This document shows, in pieces, positions 1 through 10,789 of a DNA stretch of 64,000 nt. The notes under the pieces were generated by a model that did not search any database, was not told the origin of the DNA, and worked only from the letters and a program-made list of their open reading frames with translations. A program made the position numbers and the translations under genes. The first letter of the stretch is position 1. Every line of letters begins with the position of its first letter. The stretch spans positions 35,923-99,922 of the forward strand of contig JASBSJ010000067.1 in assembly GCA_030148985.1 (NCBI GenBank), written 5' to 3'. The stretch comes from Sphingopyxis sp. GTDB taxonomy: Bacteria > Pseudomonadota > Alphaproteobacteria > Sphingomonadales > Sphingomonadaceae.

Positions 1-636
1 GCGGGCCTTCTGCGCTTCGCTGTCGGCGCCCCAGCGGCGTTCCTGATAGAGTTCGTCGAGGCTGACCGCCTGCCACAAGGCATCGGCGTCGAAGGCCTTT
101 TCGATGAGCGCGAGACCCGCGACAAGCGATCCGCCGATCGTCACCAGCGGCGTGAGCGCGGTGATTCGCCAATGGTCGAGTGCGCGCACCGCGCCGTGCA
201 GTGCGGCAATTGTCGTTTCGGGCTGGTCGATCGGAAGCACGCCCTGCGTCAGCGCAAATTCGATCCCGTAGCGTCCCTCGGCCCACGCGAGCAGCGGATT
301 CCACGCCGCCGCCTGTTCGGCGTGCAGCGCCGCATCGCGCGCGTCGCGATAACACAGCAGGTCGCTTTGCGCATAGGCGGCAACCGACGCGGCAAAGGTC
401 GCGACGTCCGGCGCGGCCAGGTCGATCGCGGCGTTGGTGAGCCCGGTCATCGGCATCGCCGCCGGGTCGATCGTCTCGCCGACATCGCGCCATTCGGTCG
501 CGATCGCTTCGGCCAGCGCGGGATTAGCAACCGCCAGCGGCGCGCGCTGCGGCGTGCGCACCGGCCGCCCGTCGAGCGCGATGCCCCAGCCGGTACCCTC
601 GGGAACGACGGCCACCTCTTTCCAGAAGCGCTTCAC
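1..636 (-). CDS. ATP12-family F1-ATPase assembly chaperone (3' end cut by window)
   Basis: The visible 212 residues read as an ATP12-type chaperone, which helps assemble the alpha subunit of F1-ATP synthase. ATP12 is typical of mitochondria and alphaproteobacteria. The N-terminus (KRFWKEVAVVPEGTGW) is followed by the characteristic LDGRPVRTP and MPMTGLTNAAID segments at about residues 21-80. Family members are usually 230-260 residues, so roughly 20-40 residues lie beyond the left edge. The start is GTG at 634-636 and overlaps the upstream stop codon in a GTGA tetramer, implying translational coupling. It is the last gene of a five-gene minus-strand operon beginning with crcB. Family assignment is by eye but strong. 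Confidence 0.87.
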   Translation of the reverse strand, partial: MKRFWKEVAVVPEGTGWGIALDGRPVRTPQRAPLAVANPALAEAIATEWRDVGETIDPAAMPMTGLTNAAIDLAAPDVATFAASVAAYAQSDLLCYRDARDAALHAEQAAAWNPLLAWAEGRYGIEFALTQGVLPIDQPETTIAALHGAVRALDHWRITALTPLVTIGGSLVAGLALIEKAFDADALWQAVSLDELYQERRWGADSEAQKAR

Positions 637-869
637 AGCTCTTTGGGCGACCGCCAGCGGCGTGCGAGGAGCAGCGGCATCACCGCAAAATCGAACACGC
701 CGATCAGCACGATCGCAACCCCGATCCAGCGGTCGGTCGGTTGGCCCGCCAGCGAAAAGCCGCCACTGATCAGGATGAAACCGATCGCGATGAAGGCGAC
801 GCCCATCAGGCGCATAATCGTCATCGCGAAAAAACGCTTCCTGGCGAGTGCGTCGTCGGCGGGTGTCAT
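633..869 (-). CDS. Small two-helix membrane protein, unknown function
   Basis: This encodes 78 residues with two predicted membrane spans, at about 15-40 (MTIMRLMGVAFIAIGFILI) and 48-68, and a basic C-terminus (RRWRSPKEL). I do not recognise a named family. It sits between a PaiB-like gene (4-bp ATGA overlap upstream) and ATP12 (4-bp GTGA overlap downstream), so it is clearly translated as part of that operon. A role linked to membrane or ATP synthase assembly is suggested only by position. Confidence 0.75.
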   Translation of the reverse strand: MTPADDALARKRFFAMTIMRLMGVAFIAIGFILISGGFSLAGQPTDRWIGVAIVLIGVFDFAVMPLLLARRWRSPKEL

Positions 870-1486
870 GCGCCCTCCCTATCGCCGCCAAGGTGGCGCA
901 TCAACTGTGCGAGCGCGCCGTGGCCGGTCGCCTCCATGCCCGCGATGACCCGCTCGCGCTCGTCGGCCGACTTGTTCTGCGACAGCTTGATTGTCGGGCG
1001 CCACGCCGTGATCCGCATTTCGAAGCTGACAATCGCGCCGGTCATCTTGCCGAACAGCGCCGGATTCATCTTCGCACGCGTCCACGGCGGGTTCGCGCCG
1101 ACGCGCACTTCATGCGTCGCCGACAGCGTATCGAGATGCGCCACCAGCGCCGCATCGTCGAGCTTCGTCGCCATCCCCTCCATCTCTACCGCGACATAAT
1201 TCCACGTCGGCACCTGGTCGGCGTCGGCGTACCAGCTCGCGCTGACATAGGCGTCGGGGCCCTGCACCACGGCGAGTGCGGTCGCGCCATCGAGGTGCCG
1301 CGTCAGCGCATTGCCGCGCGCGAGGTGGAATTGCAGCATCGTCCCGTCGTCGCTCAACACCACCGGAGCGTGCGCAACGCGTGGCCCGTCGGGGGTCCCT
1401 GCAAAGATCGCGGCAAAGCCGATCTCGCGCACCAGCAATGCGGCAAGGTCGTCCTCTTTGGGGCGAAAGGCGCTGTTCGGATGCAT
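866..1486 (-). CDS. PaiB-like FMN-binding protein
   Basis: This 206-residue protein matches the PaiB/FMN-binding split-barrel family, known from Bacillus PaiB, a negative regulator of sporulation and protease genes. Recognisable stretches are the N-terminal MHPNSAFRP, the VAHAPVVL strand, a central PTWNYVAVE segment (about residues 112-120) and ANPPWTRAKM. Whether it regulates transcription here or is a flavin-dependent enzyme cannot be told, since no DNA-binding domain is visible. The ATG shares one base with the stop of the pseudouridine synthase gene (TGATG), and the stop overlaps the next gene by 4 bp. Confidence 0.85.
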   Translation of the reverse strand: MHPNSAFRPKEDDLAALLVREIGFAAIFAGTPDGPRVAHAPVVLSDDGTMLQFHLARGNALTRHLDGATALAVVQGPDAYVSASWYADADQVPTWNYVAVEMEGMATKLDDAALVAHLDTLSATHEVRVGANPPWTRAKMNPALFGKMTGAIVSFEMRITAWRPTIKLSQNKSADERERVIAGMEATGHGALAQLMRHLGGDREGA

Positions 1487-2718
1487 CAGCTCGCTTTGGG
1501 TGGGCGCGCCGGATGCTTCTTCGCGCTGGGCTTTTTCCCCGCGGGTTTCCCCGTCGCCGACTTGCCGGGCTTGCCCGGTTTCGCTTTTGCCTTGGGCTTC
1601 GGCTTGCCGACGAAATCGGTCGGTTTGCTGTCGGCGGTGCGTCCGCGCCGTTCGCCGCGCCGCGCCTTGCGGATCTGTTTGCTGTGCGCTTTTGCCTGCG
1701 CTTTCAGTGCCGATTTGGGCGGCGGGCCTTTCTCGGTCGGGTCGATCCCGACTTCACCGAGCAGCAGGTCGAAGCCGAGCGCGTCGAGGCTCGCGGCGAA
1801 ATGTTCGGGTAGCTCGGCCTGCACATCGATCGCGCCGCCGTCGGGATGGTCGATGCGCAGCCGACGACTATGCAGGTGGAGCTTGCGGCTGATCGATCCG
1901 GTCAGGAACGCGCCCTTGCCGCCATATTTGCCGTCGCCGACGATCGGATGGCCGATCGCCGCCATATGGACACGCAGCTGGTGGGTGCGCCCGGTCAGCG
2001 GCTGGAGCTCGACCCACGCGGCGCTGTTCCCCGCGCGCTCGATCACGCGGTAGCGCGTTTTCGAGGCGAGTCCGCTGTCATGGACGTGCATCTTTTCGCC
2101 GCCTGACCCCGGCTGTTTGGCGAGCGGCAGGTCGATCTCGCCCTGCTGAATGTCGGGGACGCCGACGATGATCGCCCAATAGGTTTTTTTCGCGCTGCGG
2201 TTTGAAAAGCTCTTGGCGAACCAGGCTGCGGCGCGCGGGGTGCGCGCGACCAGCAGCGCGCCTGACGTGTCCTTGTCGAGCCGGTGGACCAGCTTCGGAC
2301 GCACCGGCGCGTCATATTTCAGCGCGTCGAGCAGCCCGTCGACATGATGTTCGGTCTTGGTCCCGCCCTGCGTCGCGAGGCCAGGTAGCTTGTTGAGCAC
2401 CAGCGCGCTTGCATCGCGGTGGATCAGCATCGATTCGGCGAGCGCGACGTCGACGTCGGTCAGCGGGCGGCCCTTGCGCGCCGGGCGGGCTTCGGCCTCG
2501 ACCGGCGGGATCGGCATGGCGAGCGTCTGCCCCGCCGCGATGCGGTCCGAGACATCGGCCTTTTTGCCGTCGAGTGTCAGTTGCCCCGACCGCGCCCAGC
2601 GTGCGAGCAGCGCGTGCGGCGTCCCCGGCCGGTGGCGCTTGAACCAGCGGTCGAGGCGGATGCCGTCGTCCTCATCGCCGACGATCGCGCCGTCGAGGTT
2701 CGCCTTCGGCGCGCTCAT
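1486..2718 (-). CDS. RluA/RluC-family rRNA pseudouridine synthase with basic tail
   Basis: This 410-residue protein has an S4-like RNA-binding segment (about 18-65) and an RluA catalytic domain with the signature HRLDKDTSG at 145-153, where D148 is the expected catalytic aspartate. GRTHQLRVH is further downstream. Enzymes of this family isomerise uridines in 23S rRNA; which sites cannot be told. The last ~65 residues are a Lys/Pro/Ala-rich low-complexity tail, probably extra RNA contact. The ATG at 2718 was chosen because it overlaps the crcB stop as ATGA; the open frame continues upstream over crcB in a non-conserved way. Confidence 0.9.
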   Translation of the reverse strand: MSAPKANLDGAIVGDEDDGIRLDRWFKRHRPGTPHALLARWARSGQLTLDGKKADVSDRIAAGQTLAMPIPPVEAEARPARKGRPLTDVDVALAESMLIHRDASALVLNKLPGLATQGGTKTEHHVDGLLDALKYDAPVRPKLVHRLDKDTSGALLVARTPRAAAWFAKSFSNRSAKKTYWAIIVGVPDIQQGEIDLPLAKQPGSGGEKMHVHDSGLASKTRYRVIERAGNSAAWVELQPLTGRTHQLRVHMAAIGHPIVGDGKYGGKGAFLTGSISRKLHLHSRRLRIDHPDGGAIDVQAELPEHFAASLDALGFDLLLGEVGIDPTEKGPPPKSALKAQAKAHSKQIRKARRGERRGRTADSKPTDFVGKPKPKAKAKPGKPGKSATGKPAGKKPSAKKHPARPPKAS

Positions 2719-3095
2719 GCCGAAAACTGCCGGACGGCGAGCATGCCCGCGCCGCAGGCGAGCAGCGCGCCAATCACCGACGCCAGCACGTACAGGGCCG
2801 CTTGGCCTGCCTGTCCGCGCTCGAACAGCAGCCAAAATTCAAGGCTGAACGACGAAAAGGTCGTGAAGCCGCCCAATATGCCGACGCCGACAAACAGCCG
2901 TGTCGTCTCGCCGCCCGCGCCGCTGCGCGCGAGCAGGCCGATCAGCAGCCCCATGGCGAGGCTGCCGACGATATTGACCGAGAGCGTCCACCACGGAAAG
3001 CCGGGGCCAAGTCGCGCGAGCATCGCCTGCCCGACCAAATGGCGGGCGCCGGCGCCGATCGCGCCGCCGATCATGACGGGAAACAGGCTGTTCAT
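2715..3095 (-). CDS. crcB: CrcB/FluC fluoride channel
   Basis: This 126-residue, four-helix membrane protein is the CrcB (Fluc) fluoride exporter, which forms a dual-topology dimer and lowers cytoplasmic fluoride. The family motifs GGAIGAGARHL (near residue 10) and GGFTTFSSFS (near residue 74) are present, and the length is normal. The ATG at 3095 follows a long proline-rich in-frame extension that does not look like CrcB. It is the first gene of the operon running to ATP12. I saw no fluoride riboswitch in the short upstream gap. Confidence 0.92.
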   Translation of the reverse strand: MNSLFPVMIGGAIGAGARHLVGQAMLARLGPGFPWWTLSVNIVGSLAMGLLIGLLARSGAGGETTRLFVGVGILGGFTTFSSFSLEFWLLFERGQAGQAALYVLASVIGALLACGAGMLAVRQFSA

Positions 3096-3153
3096 GGCGC
3101 TCGCCCTAGCCCGAAACCGCGGCGAGGCAAAGGTGGCATTGCCAGGCCCCGGA

Positions 3154-3747
3154 TCATGCGTCGGGCGATGCGTCGGGCGATGCGGCGGCGGTCGCGGGCC
3201 GCTCGTGCGCCGCGCGCCAGTCGGCGGGCTTTGCGAAACGGCCTTGCCAGATGCCGCGGCGCGCGGTTTCGGCGCCGGCTTCTTCGGCGAGATAGTCGGT
3301 GCCGCTGGCAATGGCCCAGCCCTGGCGGACCATTTCGGCGCTCAGGTCGATCCCATCCGGCGAAACCCCCGTGCGGCAAGCGGCAAGCGTCCGGCCATAG
3401 CGGTCCTTAGCCGACAGGGCGCAGTGAAGCGCCCCGCGCCCCACGAGCCGTTCGAGCGCCTGCCGCGCCTCGCGTCCGCAGGGCCATTGCATTCCGGCGC
3501 GCGTGCAGGACTGCCGATATTCGACCGCGTCGATCCCGATCAGCCGGATCGTCAGGTCGGCGTCGCCGTGCCGCACCGTCAGGCTGTCGCCATCGATCAC
3601 TTGCACCAGCGGCACCGATGTTACGGGTTCCGGGCGCGCGAACCATGCGGCCATCACCAGCGCGGCCAGCAGCACGGTCGCCGCGATCGCGCGAAGGCGT
3701 CGGAGCCAGACCAGGCGGGTCAGCGAGGAGGGGCGCCGCATCGCCAT
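3154..3747 (-). CDS. Thermonuclease-family (SNase-like) nuclease, membrane-anchored or secreted
   Basis: A staphylococcal-nuclease-like domain follows a basic N-terminus and one hydrophobic segment (about residues 20-37), so the domain likely lies outside the cytoplasm. Expected active-site residues are visible: VIDGDSLTV (metal Asp), RLIGIDAVEY (Arg and Glu) and DRYGRTLA (second Arg). The C-terminus is a short Ala/Pro/Asp-rich tail with two ASPDA units. ATG 3747 has an AGG element 8 bases upstream; ATG 3753 is possible but its AGG is too close. It is transcribed toward crcB with a 58-bp gap. Confidence 0.85.
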   Translation of the reverse strand: MAMRRPSSLTRLVWLRRLRAIAATVLLAALVMAAWFARPEPVTSVPLVQVIDGDSLTVRHGDADLTIRLIGIDAVEYRQSCTRAGMQWPCGREARQALERLVGRGALHCALSAKDRYGRTLAACRTGVSPDGIDLSAEMVRQGWAIASGTDYLAEEAGAETARRGIWQGRFAKPADWRAAHERPATAAASPDASPDA

Positions 3748-3979
3748 CGGCATCACCTGATCGCGTCGGGTCGTTTTGGCAAGGCTTATGTAAGGAGTTG
3801 ACGATGAGAACAAAACATGTCCAAAATGGAGCATTCTATTGGGCGCGACTCCCGATCTGAACAACGCGATCGACGCTTTGATCCGGATTGGCGGCGAACG
3901 GGAGCGAACAAAATGCGAATGCCACCAAAATGACGGCAGGATCACGTCAGGGTGGAGCGGTGACAATGGGGGTGACTTC

Positions 3980-5008
3980 ATGATGGATCAAGGAACGCAG
4001 CCTTGGGTCGGTTTCTCGGACGAGAGCGCGGGAGTCGGCGAAGCGTTTTCCGCGAGCGGGTCGATCGCGCGGGGCGTCGCTTCGCCGATGCTTTTCGTCG
4101 GGTCTGAGGGCGAATGGCCTGCGCGCGCGGCACTGGCCGACGTGCGTCTTGCGAGCACGCTCGCGCCGCCGCGAGCCGCGGCTTATATCGGCCAGGTCGC
4201 TACGCTCGACATCGTGTGGCTGGGAGCTGCGGAAACGGTGGACGCCGCAATATTCGCCGAAATCTGTGCTGCGGTCGAACAGCGCGGATGCACGCTCATC
4301 TGCGAAACCGCGATGGTCGCGCTCGATCGGGTTGCGGCGGCGATCCCGGCCTCGATCGATGCGCAATTGCTTGTCGACGCCGATGCGGCCGACAAGTTGA
4401 TCGCCCTCGCGGCGGCGCGGCGCACGCGCTTTGTCGAACTCAGCGATGTGGCGCGCGACGATGCGATGGAGCGCATCGACCGATTGCAGGAAGAGGTGGC
4501 GCGTATCGCGCGGATGCTGGGCGACCTTGCGGCGCAGCAGGGCGGGTTGCCGGGGGCGCCAACCGGCTACGCGCCGCGCAGCCGCGACGTCGACGATTTC
4601 GCCGGTCAACTTCGTTCGCCCCCCCGCGATTTTGCCGCGATACCGCGCAGCTTCATGCCCGAGGAGCGGACGCTCGATCGCCAGCGCGCCAAGCAAGTGC
4701 GGCGAATGCTGCGCCAGCGGCGGATGCGCGAACATTATTTCCCCGCTGATCTGTTCGCCGACCCGGCGTGGGACATGCTGCTCGACCTGTATGCCGCGCG
4801 GCTCGAACGCCAGCCGGTTTCGGTGTCGAGCCTCTGCATCGCCGCCGCGGTGCCCGCGACGACCGCGCTGCGCTGGATCAAGACGATGACCGACGCCGGG
4901 CTCTTTCTGCGCGAACAGGACCCGCACGACGGCCGCCGCATCTTCATTGCGCTGGCCGAGGGTGCATGTGACGCGCTCTCCCGCTATTTCGACGCGCTCG
5001 ACGAGTAG
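3980..5008 (+). CDS. Winged-helix (MarR-like) DNA-binding protein with N-terminal alpha/beta domain
   Basis: This is a protein of about 342 residues. The C-terminal ~100 residues read as a winged helix-turn-helix (VSVSSLCIAAAVPATTALRW, then TDAGLFLREQDPHDGRR, a wing typical of MarR-like proteins). A putative coiled coil (RIDRLQEEVARIARMLGDL) separates it from an N-terminal alpha/beta-looking domain that could be a degenerate receiver; that is inference. Two ATGs are adjacent (3980, 3983); a GGGGGTGA element at 3968-3975 fits either. Its start region is divergent from the nuclease gene. Target genes are unknown. Confidence 0.8.
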   Translation: MMDQGTQPWVGFSDESAGVGEAFSASGSIARGVASPMLFVGSEGEWPARAALADVRLASTLAPPRAAAYIGQVATLDIVWLGAAETVDAAIFAEICAAVEQRGCTLICETAMVALDRVAAAIPASIDAQLLVDADAADKLIALAAARRTRFVELSDVARDDAMERIDRLQEEVARIARMLGDLAAQQGGLPGAPTGYAPRSRDVDDFAGQLRSPPRDFAAIPRSFMPEERTLDRQRAKQVRRMLRQRRMREHYFPADLFADPAWDMLLDLYAARLERQPVSVSSLCIAAAVPATTALRWIKTMTDAGLFLREQDPHDGRRIFIALAEGACDALSRYFDALDE

Positions 5009-5090
5009 TGGCGGCACGGGCCGCGTCGGGGATTCCATTGGGTCGCGTCTGGGCTTATGAGGAGATTCCGACCAAGGAGGATAGCCGCCG

Positions 5091-6062
5091 ATGCCGATCA
5101 TGGCCGCCCGTGTCTACCACGAGGGCAAGCTCGTGCGCGACCTTGGCCCTCAGGAAATGCTGCCCGAGGACCGCGATCCCGGCGATTTTTTCTGGCTTGG
5201 CCTTTACGCTCCCACGCCCGACGAACTTGCAGGTATCGCCAAACGGTTCGGCCTTCATCCGCTGGCGGTCGAAGATGCGCTGAAGGCGAACCAGCTACCG
5301 AAGGTCGAGGCTTATGGCGAGCAGCTTTTCGTCGTCGCACGCACCGCCAATCTCGATGGCGATACGATCCATGCGGGCGAAACGGCGTTGTTCCTTGGCC
5401 CGAATTTTCTTGTCAGCGTTCGCCACGGGTCGGCGCGCGCGCACACCGACGTCCGCGCGCGGCTGGAAAGCCTGCCGGCCAAGCTCGCGCACGGCCCGGA
5501 TTATGTACTCTATGCTGTGCTTGATTTCATCGTCGACGGCTATTTCCCGGTGATCGACGCGATCGAGGATCGCATGTTGGGTGTCGAGGGCCGCGTGATG
5601 GACACCCCGCTCAGCGCCGTGGACATTCGCCATCTTTACAAGCAAAGGCACGAAATCATCCGTTTCCAGCGCCTGGTCGGCATGATGAAGGATGTCGCTG
5701 CGCGGCTTGCAACGGGCGATGAACTACCGGCGATCGATCCGGTCGTGCGCCCCTTTTATCGCGATATATGGGATCATGTTCAGCGCGCCGAATACCGGCT
5801 CGCCGGGCTGCGCGACATTGCGGTGTCGGTGATCGAAACCAACGGGATGCTCGAACAGCAGCGCCAAGGCGCGATCACCCGGCAATTGGCAGCATGGGCC
5901 GCGATCCTCGCCGTCCCGACCGCGATCGCAGGCATTTACGGTATGAATTTCGACCATATGCCCGAACTTCGCTGGACCTTCGGCTATCCGCTGATCGTGG
6001 GCGGGATGACCGCAATCTGCCTAACCCTCTATTGGCGCTTCAAGCGCATCGGCTGGCTCTGA
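5091..6062 (+). CDS. corA: CorA-family magnesium/divalent cation transporter
   Basis: This 323-residue inner-membrane protein of the CorA superfamily has a long cytoplasmic alpha/beta funnel and two C-terminal membrane helices. The first helix ends in the selectivity motif GMN (YGMNF, about residue 283), and the protein ends in a short basic tail (FKRIGWL). It mediates passive influx of Mg2+ or related divalent ions; the related ZntB branch exports zinc and cannot be excluded. A strong AAGGAGG at 5074-5080 fixes the start at 5091. The gene stands alone, upstream of tRNA-Val. Confidence 0.9.
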   Translation: MPIMAARVYHEGKLVRDLGPQEMLPEDRDPGDFFWLGLYAPTPDELAGIAKRFGLHPLAVEDALKANQLPKVEAYGEQLFVVARTANLDGDTIHAGETALFLGPNFLVSVRHGSARAHTDVRARLESLPAKLAHGPDYVLYAVLDFIVDGYFPVIDAIEDRMLGVEGRVMDTPLSAVDIRHLYKQRHEIIRFQRLVGMMKDVAARLATGDELPAIDPVVRPFYRDIWDHVQRAEYRLAGLRDIAVSVIETNGMLEQQRQGAITRQLAAWAAILAVPTAIAGIYGMNFDHMPELRWTFGYPLIVGGMTAICLTLYWRFKRIGWL

Positions 6063-6122
6063 TCCGCCGACGCGCGGCTTGCCAGCGGCGCCGCCTTGTG
6101 GCAGGGGCGCGCTTCCCTTCGG

Positions 6123-6198
6123 GGGCGCTTAGCTCAGTTGGTAGAGCATCTCGTTTACACCGAGAGGGTCGGCGGTTCGAGCCCGTCAGCGCCCACCA
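6123..6198 (+). tRNA. tRNA-Val (anticodon TAC)
   Basis: A complete 76-nt cloverleaf is visible. The acceptor stem GGGCGCT pairs with AGCGCCC. The D arm is GCTC...GAGC, the anticodon stem TCTCG/CGAGA has loop TTTACAC (anticodon TAC, reading GUA-type valine codons), the T arm carries TTCGAGC, and the CCA end is encoded at 6196-6198. No integrase or att-like duplication of its 3' end was found nearby. Confidence 0.96.
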
Positions 6199-6209
6199 TT
6201 TGCAAGGGG

Positions 6210-6479
6210 TCAGCTTTCCGAAGAACGCCGCTGCGCGCGCCACACGCTCCATAGCGTGAAGACACCCATCAAGGCCCATACGACGTTCAATCCTGCTGAG
6301 GGCAGCGCGCCATTATAGCCCGAGTTCAGGACAAAGCCGCTCGCGCCGATCACGTTCATCCACTGGTAAAGATAGCCGCGCGGTTCAATTCGGCCGAGTG
6401 ACAGCAGGACGTAGCTGGCGAGGATGAGGGCGGCGGCGAGCCAGCCGACCACCTCGACCGCGATCTGGAAAACGCTCAT
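6210..6479 (-). CDS. CBU_0592-like small integral membrane protein
   Basis: This 89-residue protein has three predicted membrane helices. It resembles the CBU_0592 family of bacterial membrane proteins of unknown function: an opening VVGWLAAALILASYVLLS helix, a central YLYQWMNVIGASGFVLNS segment and a closing WALMGVFTLWSVW helix. The gene is a short ORF convergent with tRNA-Val and downstream of another small membrane protein. The family call is moderate and no function is proposed. Confidence 0.75.
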   Translation of the reverse strand: MSVFQIAVEVVGWLAAALILASYVLLSLGRIEPRGYLYQWMNVIGASGFVLNSGYNGALPSAGLNVVWALMGVFTLWSVWRAQRRSSES

Positions 6480-6524
6480 ATGCCGTCCCTTCGGGTGGCC
6501 TCACCCCGGTCGGGGACAGGCAAT

Positions 6525-6797
6525 TCAGCGCATCGTCTGTTCGAGGCCCTCGACCGCGTCCTTAGCTTCGGCGAGGCTGAAGCCGGTGCGCTCGCTGACC
6601 AGCTTGATTGCCTCGATCTTGCGGTCCTGGCGGATCAGGGCGCGGATTTCCTCATCGTCGATCCGCTCGTCGCCGACGCGGACCATCGGGCGCGGCGGCG
6701 GTGCGATGAGGTCGCGGCCTGCCCTTTGCCCGCGCAGGTAGCGGGCGAGGAGCAGGCCGAGCACCAGACCGACGACAAGGATCAACAGCTTGCCCAT
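6525..6797 (-). CDS. Membrane-anchored protein with ribosomal L7/L12 C-terminal-like domain
   Basis: This 90-residue protein has one N-terminal membrane helix (residues 4-19), a basic linker, and a C-terminal segment (RKIEAIKLVSERTGFSLAEA followed by KDAVEGLEQ) that closely resembles the factor-binding C-terminal domain of ribosomal protein L7/L12. Small proteins with this segment outside the ribosome are known but poorly understood. It lies 16 bp downstream of aconitase on the same strand and could be co-transcribed. Confidence 0.8.
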   Translation of the reverse strand: MGKLLILVVGLVLGLLLARYLRGQRAGRDLIAPPPRPMVRVGDERIDDEEIRALIRQDRKIEAIKLVSERTGFSLAEAKDAVEGLEQTMR

Positions 6798-6813
6798 GCC
6801 GGGTTGCCCCCGC

Positions 6814-9489
<2,676 letters not shown>

Positions 9490-9657
9490 AGGATATCAGT
9501 CCCCATGTTGGCGCGGCGGGGAATGACTGTCCGATGGCGCAGCGGGAGAGCGGGGCCAACGGGAGTCGCACGCGCGGGTTTATGTTGGCGCCGCCTTACG
9601 CCGGGGGCGGGGAAATGCAAGGGGGTGGGGGTGGTTGGTTGGTGCCGATTGCGTGGC

Positions 9658-10770
9658 TTATGCCGCGCTGATCATCGTTTCGCTGATTTCAGCCTTTACC
9701 CAATTCAGCAAAACCAAATTTCGAATTGCGCCAGCCACCGCCTCTCGCTTTTCAGAAGATTGCCAAGATGGCTTCCAGTCCAAAACATAGTCTAATATGT
9801 CCTGTTCCGCTATTGAGTCGGCAGGCCGCCGTGACTTTACCCAACGACAGGCATAAATAATCGTCGCAACTTCTTCTGCTTGTTCTGTGCTTTTAATCCG
9901 ACTGAACAAATCTACAGTTTTATCGATTTTTCTACGATACAGATCGATGTCATGGCTCAGTTTCTTTCGATCTTTCTCGTACTGGTCGCTGACACGAAAA
10001 GCGATCATTTTCCCAAGTTGATTCTCTTGAAGCCAGTTGCGGTTAGCAAAATCGTGAAGCGCAGTCTTCATGTCGCCCGAGAAGGGGCCATAGCTGCCTT
10101 TGCCGAACTCGAAGCCGGTGGGCACGCCCATTTCCGTGATGATGTAAGCAATTTTTTGAAAGATCGTCCGCCCCACAGGGTTTGCGTAGGGCTGAGCCTG
10201 TAGTTCACGCAGTACCTCGATCAAGGCGACCCAGCTCGGATTAGGCTTTGTTGCTCTAGTGCCCCGGCCGCTGAGGCTGAGCTGAGAGGGAGCTGCCAGG
10301 AACTCAGTGGTCAACTCGCCTTTTGGCGTGCCGTAAGGGGCATAGACTTCGATGTCGAACGGCAGCTTATGCAATTTTGAGTAAATTAGTGGGCCGACCT
10401 CGGGCCACGACAAGCCTCCATTGCCGCATCCGAGCGGGGGGAGGGCCAAGCTGGTGATGCCCCACGCCGCAGCATGTGTAGCCAAAAAGTCGAGCCCCTG
10501 TTCTATATCCACTAACCGCGAAGCCGAGCGCCAATGTCCCTTCGTCGGGAAATTGATGATCATCGTTCCGGTAGTGTCGGTATAGAGATAGGGTTCCCCC
10601 AATCGTACTTCGCCACGCGCGCAACGAGCCTCATAATCCTTAGCCATTCGAGGAAAGCGTTTCTTGAATTCGAGCGCTACCCCTTTGCCCATGACTCCGA
10701 CACAGTTGACCGTGTTGGTCAACGTTTGCGCGTCGCTGGCGAACATATCCCCGATCAGAGCTTTGAACAT
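9658..10770 (-). CDS. darG: DarG-like macrodomain antitoxin
   Basis: The N-terminal ~150 residues form a macrodomain with the DarG signature (TVNCVGVMGKGVALEFKKRF at residues 19-38, and LALPPLGCGNGGLSW). In DarTG systems this domain removes the ADP-ribose that DarT attaches to thymidine in single-stranded DNA. A separate C-terminal domain (about 185-370) matches the usual DarG layout and normally binds the toxin. The gene follows darT by 19 bp on the same strand, the standard order. Its base composition is visibly more AT-rich than neighbouring core genes, consistent with acquisition. The reading frame is intact. Confidence 0.9.
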   Translation of the reverse strand: MFKALIGDMFASDAQTLTNTVNCVGVMGKGVALEFKKRFPRMAKDYEARCARGEVRLGEPYLYTDTTGTMIINFPTKGHWRSASRLVDIEQGLDFLATHAAAWGITSLALPPLGCGNGGLSWPEVGPLIYSKLHKLPFDIEVYAPYGTPKGELTTEFLAAPSQLSLSGRGTRATKPNPSWVALIEVLRELQAQPYANPVGRTIFQKIAYIITEMGVPTGFEFGKGSYGPFSGDMKTALHDFANRNWLQENQLGKMIAFRVSDQYEKDRKKLSHDIDLYRRKIDKTVDLFSRIKSTEQAEEVATIIYACRWVKSRRPADSIAEQDILDYVLDWKPSWQSSEKREAVAGAIRNLVLLNWVKAEISETMISAA

Positions 10771-10789
10771 AAATGGTCCTCTAACACGG

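Noticed and set aside
6123..6198. tRNA-associated genomic island
   Set aside because: No integrase and no duplicate of the tRNA 3' end is seen up to the DarTG patch; the genes between are housekeeping.
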